Shown: piece by piece, positions 54,882 through 63,571 of the stretch | Layout of the letters: every line of letters begins with the position of its first letter | How positions within the stretch are numbered: position 1 is the first letter of the stretch | NCBI GenBank assembly: GCA_049644305.1 | Contig: JBARRQ010000111.1 | Coordinates: 5,717-69,716, forward strand | Length of the DNA stretch: 64,000 nt | Direction: 5' to 3' | Origin: AC-32 sp049644305 | Lineage (GTDB): Bacteria; Actinomycetota; Thermoleophilia; Gaiellales; Gaiellaceae | Translations under genes and position numbers: made by a program | The notes under the pieces: model-generated | The model's input: only the letters and a program-made list of their open reading frames with translations | The model's database searches: none | Told to the model about the DNA's origin: nothing

Positions 54882-56309
54882 GTGAAAGCGCGCTCGCTCG
54901 CACCCGAGACACGCAAGTCGCTGACGCTTGCCGCGCTCGTCCTGGCCGCATTCTCGTACGGCCTGCAGCAGACGATGGTGCTGCCGGCCCTCCCGTTCCT
55001 CCAGCACGACCTCCACACCACGACGACGTGGTCGACCTGGATCTTCACCGGCTTCCTGCTCAGCTCGGCGGTGTTGACACCGCTGATCGGGAAGCTCGGC
55101 GACCAGCACGGCAAGGGCCTACTGCTCACGATCAGCCTCGCGATCTTCCTTGTCGGCTGCATAGGCGCCGCCGCGGCGTGGAATATCTGGTCGCTGATCG
55201 CCTTCCGGATCGTGCAGGGTGCCGGGGGTGCGGTCTTCCCGCTCAGCTTCGCGATCATCAAGGACGAGTTCCCGCGCGAGCGCAGCGGCACTGCAATTGG
55301 CGCTATCTCCGCCGTCTTCGGCGCCGCCGGCGGGTTGGGTCTGCCGCTCTCGGGGGTGATCGTCGACCACCTCTCGTGGCGCTGGCTGTTCGTGATCGCA
55401 GCTCTCGTCGTCGCGGCCGCAACTGTCGCCGTGATCGCGCTCGTTCCCGAGTCGCCGATCAAGACCCCGACCCGGCTCGACTTGCCCGGAGCGGCGCTGC
55501 TCTCATTGATCCTCGTCGCGTTCCTCCTGGCGTTGAGCGAGGGACAGCACTGGGGCTGGGGCTCAGGCCGCACCATCGGCCTGCTGTTCGTCGCGGTCGT
55601 CACCCTGGCGGTGTGGATCCCGGTCGAGCTGCGCGTGGAGCAGCCGCTCATCGACATGCGCGTGCTGGTGGGGCGAACCGTCGCATTTGCCAACGCGACC
55701 GGGTTCTTCGCCGGGTTCGCGCTCTTCTCGGCGTTCGTGCTGGTCCCGCGCTTCGTCGAGACGCCACGGAGCGTCGGCCTCGACTACGGGTTGGGCTCGA
55801 GCGCTACACAGGCCGGGCTCTTCCTGCTTCCCGGGGCGCTGATCGGCTTGGTCTCCGGCCCCTTCGCAGGCCGGCTCGGAGACAGGTTCGGGTTCAGGTT
55901 TCCGCTTGCGCTCGGGATGATCCTGACCACGCTCGGGCTCGTGCTGCTGGCCGTGTGGCACGACGGTGCCTGGCAGGTAGTGCTGGGAATGACGCTCGCC
56001 GGCGGCGGCGTCCCGCTCTGCTTCGGGGCGATGGCGAAGCTCGTCGTCGACGCCGTCAGGCCGAGCGAGACCGGCATCGCCAGCGGGCTGAACACCGTCA
56101 TGCGCACGATCGGCGGCGTCGTCGGCGGTCAGCTGGGCGCGACGGTGCTCGCGAACAGCACGATCCCCGGCAGCGCCGTGCCGACCGGTTCCGCATATAC
56201 GACCGCGTTCTGGCTCAGCGCTGCGATCGCGGTCTGCGGGGTCGTGACCGCATTGGCGGTCGCGCCGCTGCGCCGCCGCAGACCGGCCGTCGCCCTGGAG
56301 ACGGATTGA
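54882..56309 (+). CDS. MFS drug exporter, DHA2 (14-helix) type
   Basis: The 475-residue protein has about 14 hydrophobic segments, the MFS motif A (GKLGDQHGKG) between helices 2 and 3 and motif C-like GLGLPLSGVIVD. It belongs with EmrB/QacA-like proton-coupled exporters. The start is GTG at 54882. The substrate is not readable. It lies between tRNA-Tyr and a cyclase-ATPase gene. Confidence 0.88.
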   Translation: MKARSLAPETRKSLTLAALVLAAFSYGLQQTMVLPALPFLQHDLHTTTTWSTWIFTGFLLSSAVLTPLIGKLGDQHGKGLLLTISLAIFLVGCIGAAAAWNIWSLIAFRIVQGAGGAVFPLSFAIIKDEFPRERSGTAIGAISAVFGAAGGLGLPLSGVIVDHLSWRWLFVIAALVVAAATVAVIALVPESPIKTPTRLDLPGAALLSLILVAFLLALSEGQHWGWGSGRTIGLLFVAVVTLAVWIPVELRVEQPLIDMRVLVGRTVAFANATGFFAGFALFSAFVLVPRFVETPRSVGLDYGLGSSATQAGLFLLPGALIGLVSGPFAGRLGDRFGFRFPLALGMILTTLGLVLLAVWHDGAWQVVLGMTLAGGGVPLCFGAMAKLVVDAVRPSETGIASGLNTVMRTIGGVVGGQLGATVLANSTIPGSAVPTGSAYTTAFWLSAAIAVCGVVTALAVAPLRRRRPAVALETD

Positions 56310-56441
56310 CGACAGCCTCGACGAGAGACGCCGAACTCGAGAAGACGGCCTAACTGGTCAAAGCGCCCTCTTAGACCCACGTAGCAGATCGCAGAGACAG
56401 CGTCCGAGGTGGAGCGCCCGTCTGCGACGTACGCTTGTGGC

Positions 56442-59400
56442 GTGCTCACGTGCCCGAGTTGCGGCCAGGAGAATGCCCCAGACGCCCGGTTCTGCAACGC
56501 CTGTGGCGCCGAGCTCGCCGTGCCATATGCGCAGGAGGTCCGCAAGACCGTCACGGTCGTGTTCGCCGATGTGACGGGCTCGACTGCGCTCGGGGAGCGC
56601 CTTGACCCCGAATCGTTTCGCCGCGTGATGGCACGCTACTTCGAGGTGGCGCGGGGATGCCTCGAGCGCCACGGCGGCACGGTCGAGAAGTTCATCGGCG
56701 ATGCCGTGATGGCCGTCTTCGGCGTGCCGACGGTGCACGAGGATGACGCCTTGCGGGCTCTCCGGGCAGCCGCGGAGCTTCGCGACTCGCTCGAAGGTCT
56801 CAACCAGCAGCTCGAGCACGACTACCGCGTCTCGCTGCAGCTGCGGATCGGCGTGAACACCGGCGAGGTCGTCACTGGCACCGAGGAGCGCCTCGCCACG
56901 GGCGACGCCGTCAACGTCGCCGCCCGGCTCGAGCAGGCTGCTCAGCCGGGCGAGATCCTGATCGGCGACCAGGCGCTGCGGCTCGCCCGCGGCGCGATCG
57001 ACGCCGAGCCGGTCGAGCGGCTCTCGCTGAAGGGAAAGTCGGAGCCTCTCCGCGCCCACCGGCTGTTGCGCGTCGTCGAGGGTGCACCCGCGCTCGAGCG
57101 ACAGCTCGACGTTCCTCTCGTCGGCCGGAACGAAGAGCTCGCCAAGCTGCGTACTGCGTTCGAGGCAGCCGTCTCCGAGCGGCGCTGCCGGCTCGTCACC
57201 GTGCTCGGGCCGCCCGGGATCGGCAAATCGCGGCTTGCCCGCGAGTTCGAGTCGGCTTTGGCCGGTGAGGCAGCGGTCTTCTCCGGTCGCTGTCTTCCGT
57301 ACGGTGAGGGCATCACGTACTGGCCGCTCGTCGAGATTTTCCGGGAGGCAGACGCCGAGGACGAGCTCGCCGCCGCACTCTCGAAAGGAGCGCCCGAGGA
57401 GATCTCGTGGTCAGTGCGGAAGGCATTCGAGCAGCGCTCCCGGCAGCGTCCGCTGACGCTCGTCGTCGAAGATATTCACTGGGCCGAGCCGACCCTCCTC
57501 GAGTTGATCGAGCACGTCGCGGCCTGGACCCGTGACGCCCCGCTCTTGCTCCTCTGTCTCGCACGGCCGGAGTTCCTCGACGAGCGACCGGGTTGGAGCG
57601 GGGACGCCCTCATGCTGGAACCGCTTTCCGAAGCCGACTCGGATCAGTTGATCGAGAAGCTTCTCGGCGGCTCTCGGCTCGACAACCGTTCGCGCAGCCG
57701 AATCCGCGAGGTGGCCGAGGGGAATCCGCTCTTCGTCGAGCAGCTGCTCGCGATGATCGCCGAAGGAGGCGACCCCGAGCACGTGCCGCCGACGATTCAG
57801 GCGCTCCTCGCGGCCCGCCTCGACACACTCCCCGCCGAGGAGCGGAACCTGCTCGAGCGCGCGGCGATCATGGGGCTCGAGTTCGAATGGGACGCGCTCG
57901 GGGAGCTGGCGCCCGAGCGGCGCCGGCCTCCCGGTGCCGCGCTCTCGGCGCTCGTCCGCAAGGAGCTGATCCGGCCGCACGAGGTGATCGAGGACGCCTT
58001 CCGCTTCCGGCACATCCTGATCCGCGACGCCGCCTACGAGCGAATCCCGAAGGAGCTCCGTTCCAAACTGCACGAGCGCTTTGCCGACTGGCTGGACGGC
58101 AGAGGGGACGAGTTCGAGGAGATCGTCGGCTACCACCTGGAGCAAGCGCACCGCTGGGTCGCCGAGCTGGGCCCACTCGACGACCGAGCGCGGGCGTTGG
58201 CCGAGCGAGCAGCCGAGCACCTCGCCTCCTCGGGAAGGCGGGCAAACGCGCGCGGCGACGCCTCGGCGGCGGTCAACCTTCTCGAGCGCGCAAGCTTCTT
58301 GCTCTCCGCGGACGACGGACGGCGGCTGAATCTCCTGCCCTTGCTCGGTCGGACCCTGAGGGAGGCCGGTCGAACGGAGGGGGCGGAATCTGTCTTGTCA
58401 GAGGCGATCGAGCGTGGGCGGGCTGCAGGCGATCGTGCCCTGGCCGCCGACGCGGCGGTCACGCTCGCAGACCTACGGTTCCACCAGATGAGGATCGGAC
58501 GAGAGGACGTCCTCGGCGAGGTGGAGAGCGCGATCCACGTGTTCGAAGAAACTGGCGACGAGGCTGGGCTGGCACGCGCGCTCGCCCTCGGCGGAAAGCT
58601 TCGCTTCTGGGCCGGCGAGGCCGCCGCTGCGCTCGATGATCTCGAACGAGCGGCACGGCATGCACGCGACGCAGGCGACGGTGCCCAGGAGGCCGACAGC
58701 CTTGGCTATGTGCTGGCCGCGACGTTCTTCGGTCCGACCCCGGTTGTCGAGGCGCTTGCGCGAGCGGAGGAGATGCGCCCACGGGCACAGGGGAACCACA
58801 GGCTCGAGGTCAGCCTTCTGCAGATCCGCGCCCGACTCGAGGCGATGCAGGCGCGCTTCAAGACCGCGCGCGACGTGGTCTCGCGGGCGGGCACGCTCGC
58901 AAGGGATCACGGGCTCGAGGTACTGCTCGTGTCTCACGTCGCCACCTCGGCGGGATTTGTCGAGCTGCTGGCAGGGGACGCCGCCGCCTCAGAACGTGTG
59001 CTCCGCCCGGCGTGCGAGAGGCTGGAGGCGGTCGGGGAGCTGGGCTTCCTGGCGAGCGCTGTGCCGAAGCTCGCGGATGCCCTCCTCGCGCAGGGACGCG
59101 ATGAAGAAGCTCTGCAGCTCACCGAGCGCTGGCGACCCGAGCGGCTAACGGTGCCGGAGGACGCAGACGCCCACGTGGGATGGCGGCGTGTGCGGGCGAA
59201 CCTGTTGGCGCGCCGCGGCGATTTCGAAGAGGCCGAGCGTCTCGCACGCGAAGCCACGGCGATCGCGGGGCGAACCGACTACCTCGATCTCCGGGCGCAG
59301 GCGGCTGCCGACCTGGCGGAGGTGTTGCGCCTCGCGGACCGGCCGAAGGAGTCCGCGTCAGCGCTCGAGGAAGCGATTCGACTTTACGAGGAGAAGGGCA

Positions 59401-59459
59401 ACGTTGCCGCTGCGGGGAGGCTCCGCCTTCTGCTCGCCGAGCCGCCGCTCGAGGTCTGA
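56442..59459 (+). CDS. Class III adenylate cyclase/AAA-ATPase/TPR regulator, long form
   Basis: A GTG at 56442 puts the zinc ribbon at the start (CPSCGQ ... CNACGA); a GTG at 56409 is the alternative. The class III cyclase domain has metal Asp in VFADVTGST and FIGDAVM, EKFIGD Lys and GDAVNVAARL Asn/Arg. An AAA ATPase follows (Walker A GPPGIGKS, Walker B LVVEDIHWAEP). The last 400 or so residues are TPR-like helical repeats. It probably makes cAMP in response to a protein or ligand bound by the TPR region. Confidence 0.9.
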   Translation: MLTCPSCGQENAPDARFCNACGAELAVPYAQEVRKTVTVVFADVTGSTALGERLDPESFRRVMARYFEVARGCLERHGGTVEKFIGDAVMAVFGVPTVHEDDALRALRAAAELRDSLEGLNQQLEHDYRVSLQLRIGVNTGEVVTGTEERLATGDAVNVAARLEQAAQPGEILIGDQALRLARGAIDAEPVERLSLKGKSEPLRAHRLLRVVEGAPALERQLDVPLVGRNEELAKLRTAFEAAVSERRCRLVTVLGPPGIGKSRLAREFESALAGEAAVFSGRCLPYGEGITYWPLVEIFREADAEDELAAALSKGAPEEISWSVRKAFEQRSRQRPLTLVVEDIHWAEPTLLELIEHVAAWTRDAPLLLLCLARPEFLDERPGWSGDALMLEPLSEADSDQLIEKLLGGSRLDNRSRSRIREVAEGNPLFVEQLLAMIAEGGDPEHVPPTIQALLAARLDTLPAEERNLLERAAIMGLEFEWDALGELAPERRRPPGAALSALVRKELIRPHEVIEDAFRFRHILIRDAAYERIPKELRSKLHERFADWLDGRGDEFEEIVGYHLEQAHRWVAELGPLDDRARALAERAAEHLASSGRRANARGDASAAVNLLERASFLLSADDGRRLNLLPLLGRTLREAGRTEGAESVLSEAIERGRAAGDRALAADAAVTLADLRFHQMRIGREDVLGEVESAIHVFEETGDEAGLARALALGGKLRFWAGEAAAALDDLERAARHARDAGDGAQEADSLGYVLAATFFGPTPVVEALARAEEMRPRAQGNHRLEVSLLQIRARLEAMQARFKTARDVVSRAGTLARDHGLEVLLVSHVATSAGFVELLAGDAAASERVLRPACERLEAVGELGFLASAVPKLADALLAQGRDEEALQLTERWRPERLTVPEDADAHVGWRRVRANLLARRGDFEEAERLAREATAIAGRTDYLDLRAQAAADLAEVLRLADRPKESASALEEAIRLYEEKGNVAAAGRLRLLLAEPPLEV

Positions 59460-59562
59460 AGCGACGCTTGTTCCGCGTCAACAGCGAGCACTGGGCGGAA
59501 CTCACCAACGGGCCTTGTGGAGGGCTCGGGGAGCCGCGGAAACCGCCTAGAATGGCTGTAAC

Positions 59563-59635
59563 GCCCTCTTAGCTCAGTTGGTAGAGCACCTCCATGGTAA
59601 GGAGGGGGTCGACGGTTCGAGTCCGTCAGAGGGCT
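59563..59635 (+). tRNA. tRNA-Thr (GGT)
   Basis: A 73-nt cloverleaf: acceptor GCCCTCT/AGAGGGC, D-stem GCTC/GAGC, anticodon stem CCTCC/GGAGG with loop ATGGTAA (anticodon GGT), T-loop TTCGAGT. No CCA is encoded. The 3' end overlaps the last codons of the integrase gene on the other strand, as expected for an integration target. Confidence 0.92.
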
Positions 59636-60795
59636 TCGCTGTTCAGCCTGCTATTTAGGCCTTCCTGTTGTCTGCGCTGACCATGGCCTGACGTTTCGGC
59701 GTCCACGCAACGTCCACGAGTGTCCACGGCTCGCGTCGGTGGGTTGAGCGCGTCGAGGAGCTTGATCGCGTGCTCGCGCCCGTCGCGGGCGAGGTGGCCG
59801 TAGTGGCGGTCGATCATCGTCAGGCTGGCGCCCATGTAGCGGGAGAGGTCGAAGGTTGAGATGCCGGCACGGAGCGCGAAGGTCGCGAACGTGTGCCGGA
59901 GATCGTAGACCCGCCGAAGCGGACTGATCCCTACGGCCTCCTGGGCGGGACGCCACTGGAAGGGGCGGAAGTGATGGATGTCCAGGTAGCCGCCTCGCTC
60001 GCCGGGAAAGAGCAGCGGCGAGCCGTTGCCATCCTCGATCCGGTCGAGTGCATCGAGAGCGCGTGCTTGCAGCGGCACCGCTCGCACGCTCGCCTCCGTC
60101 TTCGGGTGCTTGAGCTCGCGCTTGGTGAAGGAGCGGCGGACGTAGAGGACGCGCTCGTCGCGATCGACGTCGCGCTTCTCGAGTGCGATCCATTCCGCCG
60201 GCCGCAGCCCGGTCGCGGCCGCGAACAGGATCATCGGCCCGTATCGTCGCCCGATTACCGATGCGATGGCCTCGAGATCCGGCCACGACTCGAATGGATG
60301 CTGCTCCTTCCGGCGTCGCGTCGGGTTGTCGACGCCGACCTTCGCGGGATTGACGTCGATCATTCCCCAGGCGACGGCTCGTTGCAGTACCTGCCGGAGC
60401 GCCTGGGTTGCTTCGAAGCGGTAGCCCGGCGAGAGCGTCATCCCCCACTCGGCGATCTCTTGCGAGGTCAGCTCGCCAATGCGGCGCTCGCCGAACACCG
60501 TGGTCGCCTTGCTCAGCAGATAGCGCAGCTTCTCGATCGTCACCGGCTGGACGTCGTGCTGCGCCAAGTATGTCTCGACCAGCTCGTCGAGCGTCAGCCG
60601 CCGCGCGATGCGCGCCTCCCGTCGGAGCCGCTCGAGCTCGCGCTCGAGCGCGTCACGCGCGTCGGCCTTTGAGGCGTACCCGCCCCGCTGAACGCGCTTG
60701 GAGTCACGGCCGCCAGTTCGGTAGCGATACGCCCATAGCCGCTCGCCATCGGGACGGCACCGGGTTAGTTGGAAGACTTGTCCTTGTTGCACCAT
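59626..60795 (-). CDS. Tyrosine recombinase/phage-type integrase
   Basis: The ATG at 60795 gives 389 residues. A DNA-binding SAM-like domain (about 65-160) precedes the catalytic domain with active residues in TGLRPAEW (Arg), LKHPKTEASVR (Lys), YDLRHTFAT (His-x-x-Arg type box) and MIDRHYGHL (nucleophile Tyr). Its 3' end reaches into tRNA-Thr, so it probably integrated at that tRNA. Only about 2 kb of sequence lies beyond the gene before other apparently chromosomal genes, so the element may be a remnant or extend elsewhere. Confidence 0.93.
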   Translation of the reverse strand: MVQQGQVFQLTRCRPDGERLWAYRYRTGGRDSKRVQRGGYASKADARDALERELERLRREARIARRLTLDELVETYLAQHDVQPVTIEKLRYLLSKATTVFGERRIGELTSQEIAEWGMTLSPGYRFEATQALRQVLQRAVAWGMIDVNPAKVGVDNPTRRRKEQHPFESWPDLEAIASVIGRRYGPMILFAAATGLRPAEWIALEKRDVDRDERVLYVRRSFTKRELKHPKTEASVRAVPLQARALDALDRIEDGNGSPLLFPGERGGYLDIHHFRPFQWRPAQEAVGISPLRRVYDLRHTFATFALRAGISTFDLSRYMGASLTMIDRHYGHLARDGREHAIKLLDALNPPTRAVDTRGRCVDAETSGHGQRRQQEGLNSRLNSEAL

Positions 60796-61052
60796 CGCGG
60801 GATCTCCTCCTTTCAGGAGTCGACCCCCTCCCACGCCCATCGTGACGCCTCAAGAGGCAATACCGCTGGAGCGCGCCCCGTCGCGTGCCAGACGGTCCGG
60901 CACGCGCAGTACTAGCCGCCGCGTGACCGATGAGTTCCGTCCCTGATCGCGGTCTCAACACCGAAGGCCGATCCCAGACCAGCGATCTGGAGGACCCAAT
61001 TGCCCAACCAGGATGACACCAGCTTCCCCGAACGCATGCCCCTGCTACGGAC
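60796..61052. other. Gap between integrase and MBL-fold gene
   Basis: This 257-base stretch has no credible gene. It holds GTCGACCCCCTCC at 60819-60831, which is the reverse complement of 59601-59613 inside tRNA-Thr (GGAGGGGGTCGAC). Nothing else is recognisable. Confidence 0.4.
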
Positions 61053-62435
61053 GTGATCACGGCTCACCTCGCGGCCACCTTCGCGGGCTTACCCGTCTAC
61101 GTGCACACGATCGAGCACGCCGACGGCGTCGTCCTCGTCGACACCGGCATGATCGACTCGACGCCGGAGCTGGACGAGGAAGGCGCGCCGGTGCCGATGC
61201 CGGAGAACATCCCCCGAGACGTCGTGTGCATCATCAACACCCACCTTCACTTCGACCACTGCGGCGGCAACCGCCTGTTTCCCGGTGTGCCGATCCACGT
61301 CCAGCGGCTCGAGCTGCAAGGGCCTTATAACCCGCCGGAATGGGTGGATTTCCCGGGTGCGACCTACGTCGAGCACGACGGCGAGGCGGAGGTGCTCCCC
61401 GGCATCCAGCTGCTGCCGACGCCCGGCCACACGCGCGGGCACCAGAGCGTCCTCGTCGACACGCCCGACGGCCTCGTCGTCATCGGCGGCGACGTCGCGT
61501 ACACCTTCCACGAGCTCGGGACCGGCGCGACCGAGGGACAGCGGCGCGTGCTCGCGCTAGCCGCTCCGACGTGGCTCACGCACGCGGAGGGAGGGCCGAA
61601 AGTTCCTCGCCGAACTAGGACGACGACGCGAGCCGAGAGCGGCCCTCGAGACCACCTTGCGGCGGACGCGCGGGGCTCGCGAGAGCAGCGCCCGGGACGC
61701 GGGCGCGTTGAAGACGAGCAGGCGGGCAGGCGCGTGGTGACGCTGGCGAAGACGACGACGACCGCCGCCGCACCATCGTCACTAACAGCCGGGACGTGTG
61801 TCCGGCCGTGCATCTCGTACGATGGCGGCGGAGAATGCCGCATGGCGACGTCTGATCCGATTGCCGAGATTATCGGGGACTATCGCGCTTTCGCGGCGAT
61901 GCAGCGCGACCGTCTTCTTGCCCGCGGCATCGACATCGCGCCTTACCCGCTCAGCCACCTCGCCGTCCGCGTCGCCGACTGGGATCTGTACGTCCACCAG
62001 CGGACGCTGCTCGAGCGCCATGCGAGGGCGAACCTCGAGAACGTCTGGAACGGGCGTCCGATCTCCCTGATCGTGCTCTCCGAGCCGCTCGATGTCCTCG
62101 ACGGGACTTCGGTCTCGCGCATCGAGCTCATCCCGCCCGTTCACCAGCGTGTCTACCGGATGGGCCTCGAGCACCTCGGCGTCGTCGTCGGTGAGGAGAT
62201 CGACGAGTTCTCGCGAGTGCATCGGGCCGTGCTGACTGGCCAGCAGTTCCAGAGTCCCGACGTCGAGCCGGTCTACGTGCTGTTCGAGGACTTCACCCAC
62301 GTGAAGTTCTACCGGCGCTCCTTCTTCGACGTCGTCGAGGACGAGGGAGGGCGCTTCGACGGCTTCAGCCACGTCGACGACTGGGTGCCGCAGCGGCTGG
62401 TCACCGCCACCGGCCCGAACCCGCTGCCGCGGTGA
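61053..62435 (+). CDS. MBL-fold hydrolase frame running into a YecM-like domain
   Basis: A single 460-codon frame from the GTG at 61053. The first 185 or so residues are a metallo-beta-lactamase fold: NTHLHFDHCGGN, then TPGHTRGH and GGDVAYTFHELG, in the pattern of actinobacterial lactonases. This ends near LTHAEGGPKV, where such proteins normally stop. Then follow about 70 low-complexity residues with no stop codon, then the YecM-like protein. Either a lost stop or frameshift near 61600 fused two genes, or they are one protein. The MBL part is short at its N-terminus too. Confidence 0.55.
   Translation: MITAHLAATFAGLPVYVHTIEHADGVVLVDTGMIDSTPELDEEGAPVPMPENIPRDVVCIINTHLHFDHCGGNRLFPGVPIHVQRLELQGPYNPPEWVDFPGATYVEHDGEAEVLPGIQLLPTPGHTRGHQSVLVDTPDGLVVIGGDVAYTFHELGTGATEGQRRVLALAAPTWLTHAEGGPKVPRRTRTTTRAESGPRDHLAADARGSREQRPGRGRVEDEQAGRRVVTLAKTTTTAAAPSSLTAGTCVRPCISYDGGGECRMATSDPIAEIIGDYRAFAAMQRDRLLARGIDIAPYPLSHLAVRVADWDLYVHQRTLLERHARANLENVWNGRPISLIVLSEPLDVLDGTSVSRIELIPPVHQRVYRMGLEHLGVVVGEEIDEFSRVHRAVLTGQQFQSPDVEPVYVLFEDFTHVKFYRRSFFDVVEDEGGRFDGFSHVDDWVPQRLVTATGPNPLPR
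61842..62435 (+). CDS. YecM-like VOC-fold protein
   Basis: The ATG at 61842 has GGAG eight bases upstream and gives 197 residues, so it may be a separate gene in the same frame as the MBL sequence. The middle resembles E. coli YecM: DHISLR-like SHLAVRV, then NGRPISLIVLSEPLDV, IELIPPVHQRVYRMGLEHLGVVVG. YecM is a putative metal-binding VOC-fold protein of unknown role. Confidence 0.65.
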   Translation: MATSDPIAEIIGDYRAFAAMQRDRLLARGIDIAPYPLSHLAVRVADWDLYVHQRTLLERHARANLENVWNGRPISLIVLSEPLDVLDGTSVSRIELIPPVHQRVYRMGLEHLGVVVGEEIDEFSRVHRAVLTGQQFQSPDVEPVYVLFEDFTHVKFYRRSFFDVVEDEGGRFDGFSHVDDWVPQRLVTATGPNPLPR

Positions 62436-62562
62436 CGTAAGGCTACTGCCGGGCTACAAGACCGCCCGCTGCGCCAGCGTTCCGGAATGACGCCTGGGGA
62501 ATTAACTCCAGCCCTCTGGACGTGCGCGCACCGCGACCCGCGCAACTCGGGCGCGGCCCAGG

Positions 62563-63486
62563 CTAGGCTCGGAGTGACAGGACGATCGCGCCGTCCGCTC
62601 CCGCGACTACCTCGCGCAGTGCTTGTGCCGCCTGTTCGAGCGGACGGACGGACGCGATCGGCACGCTAAGGGTGCCGCAGGCCAGCAGCTCCGCGAGGGC
62701 TGACAGCTGCCGACCGTCGGGTCGGACGTAGACGTCGGATACGGCGACGCCCCGTCCCTCCCGCGGCGGGTCGCCCGTGATCGTGGCGAGGCGGCCGCCG
62801 TCGGCAACCGCCTTCAACGTGCTCGCCGCCTGCCCGGGAGCAGCGTTGACGGCCTTGGGGGCGCCGCCGCCGGTGATCTCGCGAGCGAGCGCAGGCCAGT
62901 CGCCGTGGTAATCGAGCACCTCCGACGCGCCGTAGCCGCGGACGCGCTCGGCCTTCTTCGCGCTCGCGGTCGCGATCACGCGGGCGCCCCGAGCCGCGGC
63001 GAGCTGGACGAGCAGGCCACCGGTGACTCCGCCGGCTCCGTTCACGACGACCCAGCCGCCGCTCTCGATCTCGAGCGCCTCGTCGAGTGCCTGAGCGGCA
63101 GTGAGCGCCGGAATGGGAAACGCTCCGCAGGCTTCCCATGACGCCTCTGGCGGCCGGGCTGCGACGGCGGCAGCCGGCGCGAGCACCCTCCCCGCCCATG
63201 TCCCGTGACGCCGGAGCGGCAGCGGATGTGTCATCACCTCGTCACCCTCGCGCAGCTCGGCCACGCCGGAGCCGGCCGCTGCGACCGTCCCGGCCGCCTC
63301 AGTGCCGAGCGCCATCGGAGCCGGGCCGCCGATCTGCCAGCTGCCGATCCTGACTAGCTCGTCCCAGTTGCCGATACCGGCGGCGACGACGTCGATCAGG
63401 ACCTCGTCAGCGGCAGGCGTCGCCGGCTCGTCCACCTCGAAGATCTCGACGGACCCGCCGAGTGCTGTGATCCCAGCCACCCGCAT
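62563..63486 (-). CDS. Zinc-independent quinone oxidoreductase (MDR family)
   Basis: The 307-residue protein has the MDR layout: an N-terminal GroES-like domain (VLIDVVAAGIGNWDELVRIG) and a Rossmann domain with VVNGAGGVTGGLLVQLAAARGARVIATAS. It lacks the catalytic-zinc Cys and His of alcohol dehydrogenases, so it belongs with NADPH quinone oxidoreductases. The substrate is unknown. The gap to the next MDR gene is 85 bases. Confidence 0.9.
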   Translation of the reverse strand: MRVAGITALGGSVEIFEVDEPATPAADEVLIDVVAAGIGNWDELVRIGSWQIGGPAPMALGTEAAGTVAAAGSGVAELREGDEVMTHPLPLRRHGTWAGRVLAPAAAVAARPPEASWEACGAFPIPALTAAQALDEALEIESGGWVVVNGAGGVTGGLLVQLAAARGARVIATASAKKAERVRGYGASEVLDYHGDWPALAREITGGGAPKAVNAAPGQAASTLKAVADGGRLATITGDPPREGRGVAVSDVYVRPDGRQLSALAELLACGTLSVPIASVRPLEQAAQALREVVAGADGAIVLSLRA

Positions 63487-63571
63487 TCTGTTCGGCGCAC
63501 GCTACTGGCCTCGGTGATGCGGCGTGTGCCGCTTTGGCACCTCGCCAGAGGAGTCAGGGCCGCACCCGCGG

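Noticed and set aside
54716..56353. 545-codon frame on the plus strand across the MFS gene
   Set aside because: It is a shifted frame of the MFS transporter and has no membrane pattern.
63369..63376. GCCGATAC sequence on the plus strand
   Set aside because: It lies within an MDR coding region on the other strand, has no -35 box 15 bases upstream and no start codon nearby.
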